From Deltaproteobacteria bacterium (GTDB taxonomy: Bacteria > Desulfobacterota > BSN033 > UBA1163): 37,830 nucleotides of DNA. The stretch is taken from contig JAGXTA010000110.1 of assembly GCA_018333535.1 (NCBI GenBank), positions 1 to 37,830 of the forward strand. Direction: 5' to 3'. Under the pieces are notes generated by a model. That model was given only the letters and a program-made list of their open reading frames with translations, searched no databases and was not told the origin of the DNA. The position numbers were made by a program, and so were the translations under genes. This document shows positions 7,622 through 15,830 of this stretch, in pieces (the first letter of the stretch is position 1; every line of letters begins with the position of its first letter).

Positions 7622-7872
7622 AAGTGCCAAAATTTAAAAATTTAAAAGAGGAAAGGGAATTTTGGGAAACCCACGATTCAACGGATTACCATGATGACTT
7701 CAAGATAACTAAAAATGTGGTTTTTGTTCGACCCAAGAAAGAAGTCATTTCTTTACGTCTGGAGCCTAAGTTCATAAGAAGGTTAAGAGAGCTTGCGGAT
7801 AAAGAAGGCCTGCCTCCTACTACCTATGCCAGGATGTTAATTGTTAAGAGTATTCAGGCCCATACAAAATAA
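7618..7872 (+). CDS. BrnA/CopG-type antitoxin
   Basis: The 84-residue protein starts with the CopG-antitoxin signature FKNLKEEREFWETHDSTDY (residues about 6-24). It ends with a ribbon-helix-helix-like DNA-binding segment (EVISLRLEPKFIRRLRELAD, then a helix ending ARMLIVKSI). It overlaps the toxin gene by ATGA, so the two are translationally coupled. It should neutralise the toxin and autorepress the operon. Toxin-first order is usual for BrnT systems. It could equally be annotated as a generic CopG-family antitoxin rather than BrnA proper. Confidence 0.8.
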   Translation: MKVPKFKNLKEEREFWETHDSTDYHDDFKITKNVVFVRPKKEVISLRLEPKFIRRLRELADKEGLPPTTYARMLIVKSIQAHTK

Positions 7873-7926
7873 ACCCGTCATTCGTCATCCGGAATTGATC
7901 TCTGTAAACCCCGTTAGAAATTCCAG

Positions 7927-8378
7927 GGGACATTATTAACCCCCTACGGTGTTCAGGGTCGGTGAGGCGATGTATGATGGTGTCCATACAAATAGTGTTA
8001 ATCTGTTTGCGCCCACGTAAGCAACAATCTCTCCTTCCTTTTCTAACGCTACTACATCGTCATTACGAACCCAAAGAACGTGGCAATCTCCCCTATCTTT
8101 AGCTCCCATCTTTCTTCCTGAATACCACGATTCTATCAAAACTCTTCTCCATTGCCTGACAGCCATTCTGGTAAGAGTTGTGCATCCAAATGGAGAGCTG
8201 AAGCACCAAGAAAAAACGAGACTTACCATTCCAAATAGGACAACCAATAACAACCCAATGATTATGATTTTTCTCATCTCTTTCCTCTCCTTTCATTTTT
8301 AATTCTATCTTCACCATGACCTGTCCAGTCAGATTGGAACCTTCATCCTATTGGACGGACAATCGGAAATAATGTCCC
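7927..8378. repeat. 11-bp inverted repeat pair flanking a small gene
   Basis: GGGACATTATT (7927-7937) and its exact reverse complement AATAATGTCCC (8368-8378) enclose the minus-strand gene 7936-8277; the stop codon of that gene overlaps the left copy. AATTCCAGGGGACA-like words are common in REP-type repeats of related genomes. This may be a small mobile unit or a chance match. Confidence 0.35.
7936..8277 (-). CDS. Small secreted or membrane-anchored hypothetical protein
   Basis: The 113-residue protein starts MRKIIIIGLLLVVLFGMVSL, a typical signal peptide or anchor (residues 4-23). A CFSSPFGC segment and a soluble domain follow (ESWYSGRKMGAKDRGDCHVL and GEIVAYVGANRLTLFVW), possibly a small beta-rich fold. 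The coding strand carries AGGAGAGGAAAGAG directly before the ATG, a strong ribosome site, which supports the gene and its start. Cysteines at about 25, 32 and 65 could form a disulfide. No family is recognised. It is flanked by an 11-bp inverted repeat. Confidence 0.6.
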   Translation of the reverse strand: MRKIIIIGLLLVVLFGMVSLVFSWCFSSPFGCTTLTRMAVRQWRRVLIESWYSGRKMGAKDRGDCHVLWVRNDDVVALEKEGEIVAYVGANRLTLFVWTPSYIASPTLNTVGG

Positions 8379-8634
8379 ACCATATTTTGAATGCTTCTTA
8401 ATGTTCCTGGGATATTGGAATAAAATTTTGGGGGCAGGCTTAAATAAAGAACCCCGTCTACAGGAAGGGGTTTTCAGATGCGATTTTAATAAATTTGGAA
8501 ATTGGGAGTCCTATTTTCTTAAAATCCGCATCAACGGCATAGCGACAGACCTTTCGGCAAGCCCGGGGTGCTGCCGAACGAGGTCTTTGGCAGGCGGGGG
8601 TGAACGGTGACAGCCTAACTGGACCGTTTCTGAT
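8379..8634. other. Gap with an imperfect hairpin and no credible gene
   Basis: The clearest structure is the hairpin 8548-8585: GACCT (8548-8552) and CGGCA (8555-8559) pair with TGCCG (8572-8576) and AGGTC (8581-8585). A weaker AACCCC...GGGGTTTT hairpin lies near 8452-8476. A 69-codon plus-strand frame at 8401-8610 has no ribosome site and spans the hairpin, so it is not called as a gene. Confidence 0.5.
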
Positions 8635-9345
8635 CTAAAACAGATATTTCTTGAACCAGTCTGCGGTCAGGTCGATGGCGCGCTTACGATGTTGGGGGTC
8701 GGTGAGGCGATGGTCCGCACCGCCAATCACATGGATTTCCTTTGGCAAGCTGAGGTGGCGAAAGATCCCATAGGCCTGTTCGATCGGAACGAGTTCATCT
8801 TCTTCTCCGTGAATGACCAGGCAGTTCAAGACCCCAGGTAAAATGGGCAATAGCCGATGTTTTGGGAGATCTTCGAAGAAGGCCTCCGGAGGCAACGGAT
8901 AATCTTCCACCTGCTCTTTTGAGCCGAGATCGTCGAGGTGAAGAGGGGTCGCCCACACCACCACAGCGCCAATTCCTTTATCCTTCGAACCTTTGATTAA
9001 GGAGAGAAAGCCTCCGAGACTTGACCCTACTAACCCGATCTGCCTTCCCAGATCAGGACGGGAACGCATAAAATCAAGGGCCGAACTCAGGTCTGTAAGC
9101 TTTTTACTAATCGTATTGTCCTCCTCCCCTCCCTCACTCTCTCCAATTCCCCTGAAATCAAACCGAAGCATGGCCATTCCCTCTTCTGACATTCGATGCC
9201 CAAGGGCGATATACTTTTCGCTATCCTTACTGGACAGAAGACCATGAGAGGCAATCACACAAGGAGGGCGCTCCCTATCAGGAAGATGAAGAATTCCTGA
9301 AATGTTGTGACCTTCGCTCTGGAAAGAAACTTTCTCTATTTTCAT
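8635..9345 (-). CDS. Alpha/beta hydrolase (serine esterase/acyl-transferase-like)
   Basis: The ATG at 9345 is fixed by AAGGAGAT 7 nt upstream and yields 236 residues. An open frame to 9429 only extends into repeat DNA. The catalytic triad is visible: nucleophile S109 in GSSLGG, acid D183 in EEDELVP and H212 in GADHRL. The oxyanion-side motif SHGLLSSKDS (33-42) and FDFRGIGES (62-70) are typical of the 2-hydroxymuconic-semialdehyde hydrolase/DUF-type alpha/beta hydrolases that act on small esters or peptides. It is cytosolic. The substrate is unknown. It lies downstream of the large radical SAM gene on the same strand, across a repeat array. Confidence 0.88.
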   Translation of the reverse strand: MKIEKVSFQSEGHNISGILHLPDRERPPCVIASHGLLSSKDSEKYIALGHRMSEEGMAMLRFDFRGIGESEGGEEDNTISKKLTDLSSALDFMRSRPDLGRQIGLVGSSLGGFLSLIKGSKDKGIGAVVVWATPLHLDDLGSKEQVEDYPLPPEAFFEDLPKHRLLPILPGVLNCLVIHGEEDELVPIEQAYGIFRHLSLPKEIHVIGGADHRLTDPQHRKRAIDLTADWFKKYLF

Positions 9346-9360
9346 AGGGTATCTCCTTAA

Positions 9361-9462
9361 CGGAAATTCCAATACCCAAATTCCAAGCTCCAAAGAATCA
9401 CCAATAACCAAATCCCAATTAAAAATCACAAAGTTTGGGTTTTGGGTATTGGTTATTGAATT
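9361..9462. repeat. Degenerate inverted array of ATTCCAA/ACCCAAA words
   Basis: The left arm reads GGAAATTCCAATACCCAAAT and continues with CCAAGCTCC and CCAATAACCAAATCCC. The right arm is the complement, GTTTGGGTTTTGGGTATTGG then TTATTG. The array includes the stop codon of the radical SAM gene (its last residues KIQ and TAA are repeat sequence) and reaches into the upstream region of the hydrolase. Confidence 0.75.
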
Positions 9463-11150
9463 TTCACCCCTGCTTCTTTCATCGCCGTCACATACTCTTC
9501 TTTCAACTTCTCTTTCGGGATGCCGTGGTCGATGAAGTCCCAGGGAAAGATTTCATCCAAATCCCTTCTCCGATAGACAAAAAAGTCAGGGTTGAGGCTT
9601 GTCTCACGGAGGGCCTGTTCCCAGTTCCCCTGATGGCGATGAGTGGCCATCACTACCTTTCCCACTCTCCGGTCTCCCCTCGAAAGCAGGGCCTGGATAT
9701 AACCCCACTTGGGGAGGTCATGGATCATCTCGATGTTCTTTTCTCCCCTGACCCCACTGCGGAGGATCTTCAGCTTCCTCTTCAATGCACTCACGTCCTC
9801 AAAAGGAACCCATTGAAAGGGGGTGGCAGGTTTGGGCACAAATGGATTGACGCTCAGAACCAGCTTCCACCTTCTCTTGCTGTCCAAACGGCTGGAGACG
9901 ATCTGATGCTCAATCTTTTTCGAAAGGGAGAGGATCGCCCTCACCTCTTCATCGGTTTCGGAAGGAAGTCCGATGAGAAAATAGCTCTTCATCTGGGAAA
10001 GACCGTTCTCAACCAGTGTCCGGACGGCTTTTAAAATCTCATCGTCTCCATAACCCTTCTTTAAAACCTTCCGGAGCTTCTCCGTTCCCGCTTCCGGAGC
10101 AATGGCGGCGGCTCTGACTCCGCCTCTTCTCAAGCAGTCGGCGAGGGAGGGCGTAATCGCATCGACCCTTAGCGAGGCAATCGAGACTCCCCCTCCATGG
10201 GAGAGGATACCCTCGCTTAGTGGAAGCAGAGAGGGATAGTCGGAGACGGCGGTTCCGGCAAGGCCGATCCGTTTTTCTTTTGAAATGGCTTCTCTGGAGA
10301 TCGATTCAAGCAAAGAGAGGCTTCGATTTCGAAAAGGATGATAGACAAAACAGGCCGCACAGAACCTACACCCCCTCGGGCACCCCCTGTTCACTTCCAC
10401 CACGGCCATCTCCCTGAACTCCGTATCCGGAGTAAAGAGACTCGATTGGGTCGGAAATCGATCAATCTTGGAAATCCATCTCCGCTTAACTTTCCCGGGC
10501 AGTCCTGCTTCAGGCTCTACCGTCCCGATCCTTCCGTCTTCAGCATAAGTGACATGATAAAATTCCGGGACATAGATCCCCTCCACTCCTGCCAGCTTCC
10601 TCAAGAGATCTTTCCTTCCCCTTCCTGAATGACGGTAGACCTCCAGAAATTCTCCGATGACCTCTTCTGCTTCCCCGAGGACAAAGAGATCGAAGAACTC
10701 GCTCAGGGGCTCCGGATTGAGAAAGACGGCCACGCCCCCTGCCATGATTAACGGATCTTTCTCTCCGCGAAGGTGACGCTCCAGCGGGATGCGGGCTAAA
10801 TCAAGAAGGGTGAGGATGTTGAGGAAGTCGTTTTCAAAGGAGATGGAGAAGGCTAATAGGTCGAAGCCTGAAAGGGGTTTCTGGGATTCGAGTGAAAGAA
10901 GCGGTGTCTGCGTCCTCCGGTGCTCCCCGAGGTCTTCCGGATCGGGAAGGAAAGCCCTCTCGCATACGATGTCGTCCTCTGAGTTGAGCCTCTGATAGAC
11001 AGCCTGAAACCCGAGATTGGACATCCCCACATGGTAGGAGTTCGGATAGAGGAGACATATCGAAATTCTTCCTCCCCAGGGTTTTCGGACAGCCCCCCTC
11101 TCTTTTTCGAGAAGGGTCTTCGCCTTCTGAATGAGTCTCCGGGAAATCAT
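9453..11150 (-). CDS. B12-binding-type radical SAM protein (TIGR03960-like)
   Basis: The 565-residue protein has an N-terminal Rossmann-like half (YPNSYHVGMSNLGFQAVYQ, 35-53; AGGVAVFLNPEPL, 137-149; VLGEAEEV, 157-164), like the B12-binding domain of this family. The radical SAM cluster is C257-x3-C261-x2-C264 (NRGCPRGCRFCAACF). The SAM-barrel segments IAPEAGTEKLR and SYFLIGLPSETDEE follow. The C-terminal end WDFIDHGIPKEKLKEEY matches the end of TIGR03960 proteins, whose role is unproven. It starts at ATG 11150 with only AACCT upstream. It is the first gene after ftsZ on the same strand, separated by a repeat array. Substrate unknown. Confidence 0.85.
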   Translation of the reverse strand: MISRRLIQKAKTLLEKERGAVRKPWGGRISICLLYPNSYHVGMSNLGFQAVYQRLNSEDDIVCERAFLPDPEDLGEHRRTQTPLLSLESQKPLSGFDLLAFSISFENDFLNILTLLDLARIPLERHLRGEKDPLIMAGGVAVFLNPEPLSEFFDLFVLGEAEEVIGEFLEVYRHSGRGRKDLLRKLAGVEGIYVPEFYHVTYAEDGRIGTVEPEAGLPGKVKRRWISKIDRFPTQSSLFTPDTEFREMAVVEVNRGCPRGCRFCAACFVYHPFRNRSLSLLESISREAISKEKRIGLAGTAVSDYPSLLPLSEGILSHGGGVSIASLRVDAITPSLADCLRRGGVRAAAIAPEAGTEKLRKVLKKGYGDDEILKAVRTLVENGLSQMKSYFLIGLPSETDEEVRAILSLSKKIEHQIVSSRLDSKRRWKLVLSVNPFVPKPATPFQWVPFEDVSALKRKLKILRSGVRGEKNIEMIHDLPKWGYIQALLSRGDRRVGKVVMATHRHQGNWEQALRETSLNPDFFVYRRRDLDEIFPWDFIDHGIPKEKLKEEYVTAMKEAGVKIQ

Positions 11151-11152
11151 AG

Positions 11153-11279
11153 GTTATCAGTAGTCAGTAGCAATCAGTTGTCAAAAAGAGATCTACGCCA
11201 TCAAGTATAACAAATTTTCAGTCTTCGCAAATAATTTTACCATTTACAACTGATGACTGACCACTGTCCTCTGATAACT
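11153..11279. repeat. Inverted array of CAGT/ACTG words downstream of ftsZ
   Basis: The left arm is GTTATCAGTAGTCAGTAGCA then ATCAGTTGTC. The right arm is CAACTGATGACTGACCACTG then TCCTCTGATAAC (to 11278). The outer ends GTTATCAG and CTGATAAC are exact complements. Words of 7-8 bp carry a constant CAGT/ACTG core with variable linkers. The centre (about 11185-11240) is AT-rich. Confidence 0.75.
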
Positions 11280-11286
11280 TGCTTCT

Positions 11287-12504
11287 TCAGTCCGCCTGTT
11301 TTCTTAAAAAAGTGGGGATGTCAAAACGGTCCTCATCCTCAATGGCAAAATCGGACGGAGAATCCAATTTCAACTCATCGAATCGTTCGTTGGCTTTTAC
11401 CCTTCTCATAAAAGCGGGAGTTTCCCGGTTTCCCTCCTTGACGCTGATGGAGAAGGGAGGGATCTCTTTGCTGCGGTCCTTGAAACCGGGAATATGAGAA
11501 AATCGTTTTACCCCGGAGGGAACCGGTTTATCCACCCTTTTCTCTATGGCCTTGCCGAAGCCGGTGGCAATCACGGTGATCCGGATATCCTCTTTCATGG
11601 ACGGATCGATAACCATCCCCCAGATGACATTTGCATCTTCATGGGCCTCTTTCTGGATAAGGCTTGTCGCTTCATTGATCTCGCTGAGGGTCATATTCTC
11701 TCCGCCGGTGACATTGATGAGCAGTCCCCTGGCTCCCTCGATCGAGATATCCTCCAGGAGCGGACTCGAGATCGCCTTCTGGGCGGCCTCCAATGACCGA
11801 TTCTCTCCGGAAGCAATTCCCGTTCCCATCATTGCCATTCCGGTTTCAGACATAACGGACCGCACATCGGCAAAATCGAGATTGATGATTCCATGCCCGA
11901 CAATGATATCCGAAATCCCTTTGGCCGCATGGTAGAGAATCTCATCCGCCTTTTTAAAGGTCTCCAGTAAGGTCATATTCTTGCCGCTGATGCTCAGGAG
12001 CCGTTGATTCGGAATGGTGATCAGGGCATCCGCTGTCATCTTCAGATTGGCCAAGCCTTCTTCCGCCTGTTTCATCCTCTTCTTTCCCTCAAAGTGAAAG
12101 GGTTTGGTGACGATGGCGACGGTAAGCGCGCCCATCTCACGGGCCACCTCTGCGATCACCGGAGCCCCCCCTGTGCCGGTTCCTCCGCCCAGGCCGGCGG
12201 TGATGAAGACCATGTCCGCTCCTTTCAGGATCTCGCGGATCATCTCCACGTCCTCCAGAGCCGCCTTTCTCCCGACTTCCGGATTAGCGCCGGCTCCCAG
12301 GCCTTTGGTCAAACTGGCCCCCAACTGAAACTTCATCGGAGACAGGTTTGCCGTCAATGCCTGCGCATCCGTATTGGCTGCGATAAATTCAACACCGGTG
12401 AGTTGACTCGAAATCATGGTGTTCAGAGCATTGTTCCCTCCTCCACCGACCCCGATGATCTTGACCCTGGCGGCCATGTTTCTGTTCTCGTCAAATTCGA
12501 TCAT
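11287..12504 (-). CDS. ftsZ: Cell division GTPase FtsZ
   Basis: FtsZ is the bacterial tubulin that forms the Z-ring at the division site. The 405-residue protein has IIGVGGGGNNALN (16-28), the tubulin signature GGGTGTG (106-112), the synergy T7 loop NLDFAD (208-213) and a C-terminal variable linker ending in the conserved peptide DIPTFLRKQAD. That peptide binds FtsA and other membrane tethers; here it is the extreme C-terminus. AAGGAGG lies 7-8 nt before the ATG. It is the last gene of the dcw cluster, after ftsA and an inverted repeat (12558-12642), and is followed by a repeat array. Confidence 0.98.
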   Translation of the reverse strand: MIEFDENRNMAARVKIIGVGGGGNNALNTMISSQLTGVEFIAANTDAQALTANLSPMKFQLGASLTKGLGAGANPEVGRKAALEDVEMIREILKGADMVFITAGLGGGTGTGGAPVIAEVAREMGALTVAIVTKPFHFEGKKRMKQAEEGLANLKMTADALITIPNQRLLSISGKNMTLLETFKKADEILYHAAKGISDIIVGHGIINLDFADVRSVMSETGMAMMGTGIASGENRSLEAAQKAISSPLLEDISIEGARGLLINVTGGENMTLSEINEATSLIQKEAHEDANVIWGMVIDPSMKEDIRITVIATGFGKAIEKRVDKPVPSGVKRFSHIPGFKDRSKEIPPFSISVKEGNRETPAFMRRVKANERFDELKLDSPSDFAIEDEDRFDIPTFLRKQAD

Positions 12505-12557
12505 ATCTCCCTCCTTTTTAAGAGATTAAAAGATTAAAGATGGAATCTTAAAAGGTC

Positions 12558-12642
12558 GTCATCCCCGTCTTGCGGCAGGAACGGGAATCCAGGGAATTCT
12601 AACTATATGAAAATACTGGATTCCTGCTTGCGCAGGAATGAC
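12558..12642. repeat. Nested inverted repeat between ftsA and ftsZ (GTCAT...GGAATCCAG type)
   Basis: The left arm (12558-12592) runs from GTCATCCCCG to GGGAATCCAG. The right arm (12616-12642) starts CTGGATTCCTGCTTGCG and ends CAGGAATGAC. The ends are complementary and each arm is itself a hairpin. The same family occurs at 26155-26287, where the right arm differs at only 3 positions. It may fold in the ftsA-ftsZ mRNA. Confidence 0.85.
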
Positions 12643-12664
12643 AAAAATCTCCTTTTCAGACTTT

Positions 12665-13912
12665 TTACGAGATCATCATTATTCCATTAAAAAAATCTCT
12701 TATCCATTCTTTCATTCGCCGGGTGACTTTGCTGAAGATATTCCCCTCGCCCACTTTAAACCGGCTCTGGGCCTTATTTCGGCTTCCATAAAGGACGAGG
12801 CCCACTCCGGTGGCATAGATCGGGCTGTTGACCAGGTCGACCAGGCCTCCGATCCCAATGGGCGTTCCTCTCCGGACAGGCAGGTTAAAGATCTGTTCGG
12901 CTAATTCGGGAATTCCCTCGAGGATAGCGCTCCCCCCTGTGAGAATCACTCCCGAGGCAAGAAGATTCTCATAACCCTTCTTCACCCATTCATCTCGAAC
13001 CAGAGTGAGGATCTCGTCCACTCTGGGTTCAATGATCTCCGCAAGGTTCTGTCTCGAAAGGACACGGGGCTCCCTTCCCCCTACGCTGGGAACTTTGATC
13101 GTCTCATCCTTCCGAACCAGAGAGGTAAGCGCGCATCCATAACGAATCTTAATCTTCTCGGCCTCGTCCACAGGCGTGCGAAGCCCTACGGAGATATCGT
13201 TGGTAATATGGTTTCCAGCCAGAGCAAAGACAGCCGTATATTTGATCGCTCCGTTCGAAAAGATGACCAGGTCCGTTGTCCCGCCGCCAATATCGATAAT
13301 GGCCGCTCCCAGTTCTTTCTCCTCGGGGGTCAGCACCGCTTCGCTCGAGCCCAACTGTTCAAGGACGATATCATCCACATCGAGTCCGGCGCGGTTGGCG
13401 CATTTGATGATGTTCTGGGCAGAGGTAATGGCTCCGGTGACGATATGAACCCTTCCCTCCAATCTCACCCCTGACATCCCGACCGGATCCTTGATACCGT
13501 CCTGATCATCCACGATGAACTCCTGTGGGATGATGTGGATGACTTCCCGATCCATTGGGATGGCCACCGCACTGGCTGCATCGATGACCCGCTTCACATC
13601 ATTGGGTGCGATCTCCTTGTTCTTAACAGCGATCACCCCATGGCTGTTGATCCCTTTAATATGTCCTCCTGCAATGCCGGCATAGACAGAAGTGATATGG
13701 CAATCGGCCATCAGTTCAGCTTCTTCAACCGCTTTTTTTATGGACTGGACCGTGCTTTCAATATTGATGACCACACCCTTTCGCAACCCTTTCGATGGAA
13801 AGGTGCCAAGGCCAATGATATTGACCTGGCCATCTCCCACCTCTCCCACTACCGTGCAGATTTTTGTTGTCCCGATATCCAATCCGACGACCAGCGAATC
13901 CCTCTTGCCCAT
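12665..13912 (-). CDS. ftsA: Cell division protein FtsA (actin-like Z-ring tether)
   Basis: FtsA links FtsZ to the membrane and recruits later division proteins. The 415-residue protein has the actin-like phosphate motif VVGLDIGTTKICTVVGE (8-24), DIGGGTTDLVIF (about 215-226) and GGSAILEGIPELA (about 326-338). The C-terminal segment VTRRMKEWIRDFFNG is the amphipathic membrane-targeting helix. The ATG at 13912 follows a near-perfect anti-16S ribosome site. It is 7 nt downstream of the ftsQ stop and 160 nt before ftsZ. Confidence 0.98.
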   Translation of the reverse strand: MGKRDSLVVGLDIGTTKICTVVGEVGDGQVNIIGLGTFPSKGLRKGVVINIESTVQSIKKAVEEAELMADCHITSVYAGIAGGHIKGINSHGVIAVKNKEIAPNDVKRVIDAASAVAIPMDREVIHIIPQEFIVDDQDGIKDPVGMSGVRLEGRVHIVTGAITSAQNIIKCANRAGLDVDDIVLEQLGSSEAVLTPEEKELGAAIIDIGGGTTDLVIFSNGAIKYTAVFALAGNHITNDISVGLRTPVDEAEKIKIRYGCALTSLVRKDETIKVPSVGGREPRVLSRQNLAEIIEPRVDEILTLVRDEWVKKGYENLLASGVILTGGSAILEGIPELAEQIFNLPVRRGTPIGIGGLVDLVNSPIYATGVGLVLYGSRNKAQSRFKVGEGNIFSKVTRRMKEWIRDFFNGIMMIS

Positions 13913-13917
13913 CTTCG

Positions 13918-13929
13918 GATCACCTCCTT
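13918..13929 (-). promoter_or_regulatory. Extended ribosome binding site of ftsA inside the end of ftsQ
   Basis: The coding strand reads AAGGAGGTGATC, matching 12 bases of the usual 16S rRNA 3' end. It overlaps the last codons (AGG AGG TGA) of ftsQ, coupling ftsA translation to ftsQ. It is the strongest ribosome site noticed in the cluster and may set a high FtsA level. Confidence 0.85.
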
Positions 13930-14750
13930 TCTAATTTGACCTGCGGGGAATTTTTTTTGACCACCATTCTTTTCAGATCACTGCAGTCGATCGACCCTGC
14001 CGAGACGCCCCTCTTCTGAAGGTCCGACCAGATGAGAGACAATCTCCTCAATTTTTCTCCAAAGTGATCCCACCCCATCTTCACCTCCACCCCCTCGGCC
14101 TGTGTGAAACAATGAATTCCGAAAGCCTTCTCCATCCGGATTTCCGAAACTCCATCCAGGGGACGAGCCTTTTCCTGATCCACGATCCTTAAAAATTCGA
14201 GCGCTCTTGCGATGAGATGTTTTGCCGCGGACGGATCTTTATTAAACATCTGCCGTGTCAAACCGGTAAGAAAGGGAAAATCATATTCATCCCGATCTCC
14301 CACCCTCGAAAAGATCACTCCCTTCGAATCGATATAAAAAGGCTCCTCTAATTGAAGGATGGCCATCGGCTTTCTCTCCTCAATATGAATCAACACTCTG
14401 TCCGGAAAAATTTTTCTCACCCTCACATGCTCAACCCAGGGATGAGCCTCCACACGGACGGAGATCTCCTTCAGCGGAAGGGTGAAGAGATTGGGCTTTC
14501 CTTCGATCTTTGCAAGCGAGAGAATGGTCTTCTCCGGGATTTTCTTGCAGCCTTTGATCTCTACCTCCTTCACCTGGAAAAACGAGTCCTCCAGAAGGTG
14601 GACATACAATTGATGGCCCGCGAAGAAAAGCAATATGAGAAAAAGGATATGAAAAGCCACCCGAACGGCTCCTTTTAGGATTTTCTGAAATCTCTCTCCT
14701 ATCCTTTCGTCCCCTTTCTTCTCCGGTCTGAAAAATTTTCCCTCACTCAT
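13920..14750 (-). CDS. ftsQ: Cell division protein FtsQ
   Basis: FtsQ/DivIB bridges early and late division proteins in the periplasm. The 276-residue protein has a basic cytoplasmic N-terminus, one membrane helix (FHILFLILLFFAGHQLYVHL, 33-52), a POTRA domain (FQVKEVEIKGCKKIPEKTIL, 58-77, to IHIEERKPMAIL) and the beta domain ending about residue 270. The length matches the family. The ribosome site is weak. It overlaps the ftsA ribosome site and follows ddl across a 71-nt gap containing repeat words. Confidence 0.93.
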   Translation of the reverse strand: MSEGKFFRPEKKGDERIGERFQKILKGAVRVAFHILFLILLFFAGHQLYVHLLEDSFFQVKEVEIKGCKKIPEKTILSLAKIEGKPNLFTLPLKEISVRVEAHPWVEHVRVRKIFPDRVLIHIEERKPMAILQLEEPFYIDSKGVIFSRVGDRDEYDFPFLTGLTRQMFNKDPSAAKHLIARALEFLRIVDQEKARPLDGVSEIRMEKAFGIHCFTQAEGVEVKMGWDHFGEKLRRLSLIWSDLQKRGVSAGSIDCSDLKRMVVKKNSPQVKLERR

Positions 14751-14762
14751 ATTCGCCTGTCG

Positions 14763-14842
14763 AACGTGGAAGGTGGCATGTGGTGTTTAATAAATTTTTT
14801 CAAATAACTACTTTCCACTTTCTACCCTCCACTCTCCGTCTT
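14763..14842. repeat. GTGGAAG/CTTCCAC-type word array between ddl and ftsQ
   Basis: The left arm has GTGGAAGGTGGCATGTGGTG. The right arm is ACTTTCCACTTTCTACCCTC then CACTCTCC. The array includes the last codons and stop of ddl (tail TESGG). Confidence 0.6.
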
Positions 14843-15766
14843 TAACGCCGCCCCCAACAGGATCCGCTCCGCCAGCTCTCCGAAAGAGATGCCTACAAAC
14901 TCCGCGGCTTTGGGCAGGAGGCTCGTCTCCGTCATCCCTGGCATCGTATTCACATCGATGACAAAAGGATTTCCTTCCTCATCCGTCATCAGATCGACCC
15001 TGGCGCAACCCGAGCAACCAAGCGCCTGAAAAGCCCGAAGGCTGATCTCCTGGGCATGAAGATACTTTTCTCTAAGAATCCGGGCCGGGATGATATACTC
15101 GGTCTCCCCTTTCGTATATTTCGAATGGTAATCATAGAACCCGCTCCTTGGAGCGATCTCGATGATGGGAAGGGAAATGTCATTGAGAATGCCCACGGTG
15201 ATCTCCTTCCCCTTCATAAAGGCTTCGATGAGGATTTCTTCATCGTATTTTCCTGCCTCCTTCAACGCCCGCGGAAGTTCTTCCTCCCTTCTGACAATGG
15301 AGATTCCGATTGTGGATCCTTCCCGTGCGGGCTTAACCACCAGCGGAAGAGGAAGGGAAATTTCCCCCAGCGCCTCTTTCTCAACCTCCTCCCGTTTGAG
15401 GAATTCGAAGGGGGGGGTTGGGATATTCTCATGGAGCAAGATCTTTTTGGCCATGATCTTGTGGAGGCAGAGCGCGCTCGCCAGAACACCTGATCCGGTG
15501 TAAGGAATTCCCATCAACTCCAGCATTCCTTGAATCGTCCCATCCTCTCCATACCTTCCGTGGAGAGCGATAAAAGCTATTTCAATCTTTTCTTTCATCA
15601 ACTTTTCCGCAATGTCCCGGCCCACATCGATGCAACAGGCCGTATATCCTTTTTCAACAAGAGCCTTCCGTATCGCCTTTCCTGTCCGGAGCGAAATCTC
15701 CCTCTCCCGGGAGAGGCCTCCCAGCAGGACGCCGATCTTCTTTTTCTTAAGGGGTTGATCCTTCAT
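14822..15766 (-). CDS. ddl: D-alanine--D-alanine ligase
   Basis: Ddl makes the D-Ala-D-Ala dipeptide that MurF adds to the muropeptide. The 314-residue ATP-grasp protein starts KKKIGVLLGGLSREREISLRT (8-28). It has GRYGEDGTIQGML (about 70-82), PAREGSTIGIS, the omega-loop KYTKGETEYIIPARI whose tyrosine favours D-Ala over D-lactate, and DVNTMPGMTETSLLP near the C-terminus. The ATG at 15766 has only GGCGGTAG upstream. It sits between murB and ftsQ as in many proteobacteria. Its last residues are encoded by repeat DNA. Confidence 0.97.
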   Translation of the reverse strand: MKDQPLKKKKIGVLLGGLSREREISLRTGKAIRKALVEKGYTACCIDVGRDIAEKLMKEKIEIAFIALHGRYGEDGTIQGMLELMGIPYTGSGVLASALCLHKIMAKKILLHENIPTPPFEFLKREEVEKEALGEISLPLPLVVKPAREGSTIGISIVRREEELPRALKEAGKYDEEILIEAFMKGKEITVGILNDISLPIIEIAPRSGFYDYHSKYTKGETEYIIPARILREKYLHAQEISLRAFQALGCSGCARVDLMTDEEGNPFVIDVNTMPGMTETSLLPKAAEFVGISFGELAERILLGAALKTESGG

Positions 15767-15782
15767 CTATCTACCGCCAAAA

Positions 15783-15830
15783 CTCCGCCGTCTTTATTCC
15801 GCATTCCGTATTCCGAAATCCGCATTATTG
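15783..15830. repeat. ATTCCGC/ATTCCGT direct word array between murB and ddl
   Basis: TATTCCGCATTCCGTATTCC and AAATCCGCATTATTG form about five copies of an (A)TTCCG word at 7-8 bp spacing. Part of the same word set reappears at 16842-16858 (TTCCGCATTCCGAAATC), on the other side of murB. Confidence 0.7.

Noticed and set aside
8401-8610. 69-codon plus-strand frame
   Set aside because: No ribosome site, spans a GC-rich hairpin and has no recognisable features.
7956-8712. 17-bp identity GGTCGGTGAGGCGATG-type at 7956-7972 and 8696-8712
   Set aside because: The two copies are read in different frames in unrelated proteins and the flanks differ; chance is plausible.
9435-10034. 199-codon plus-strand frame
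   Set aside because: Antisense to the large radical SAM gene; it begins in the intergenic word array.
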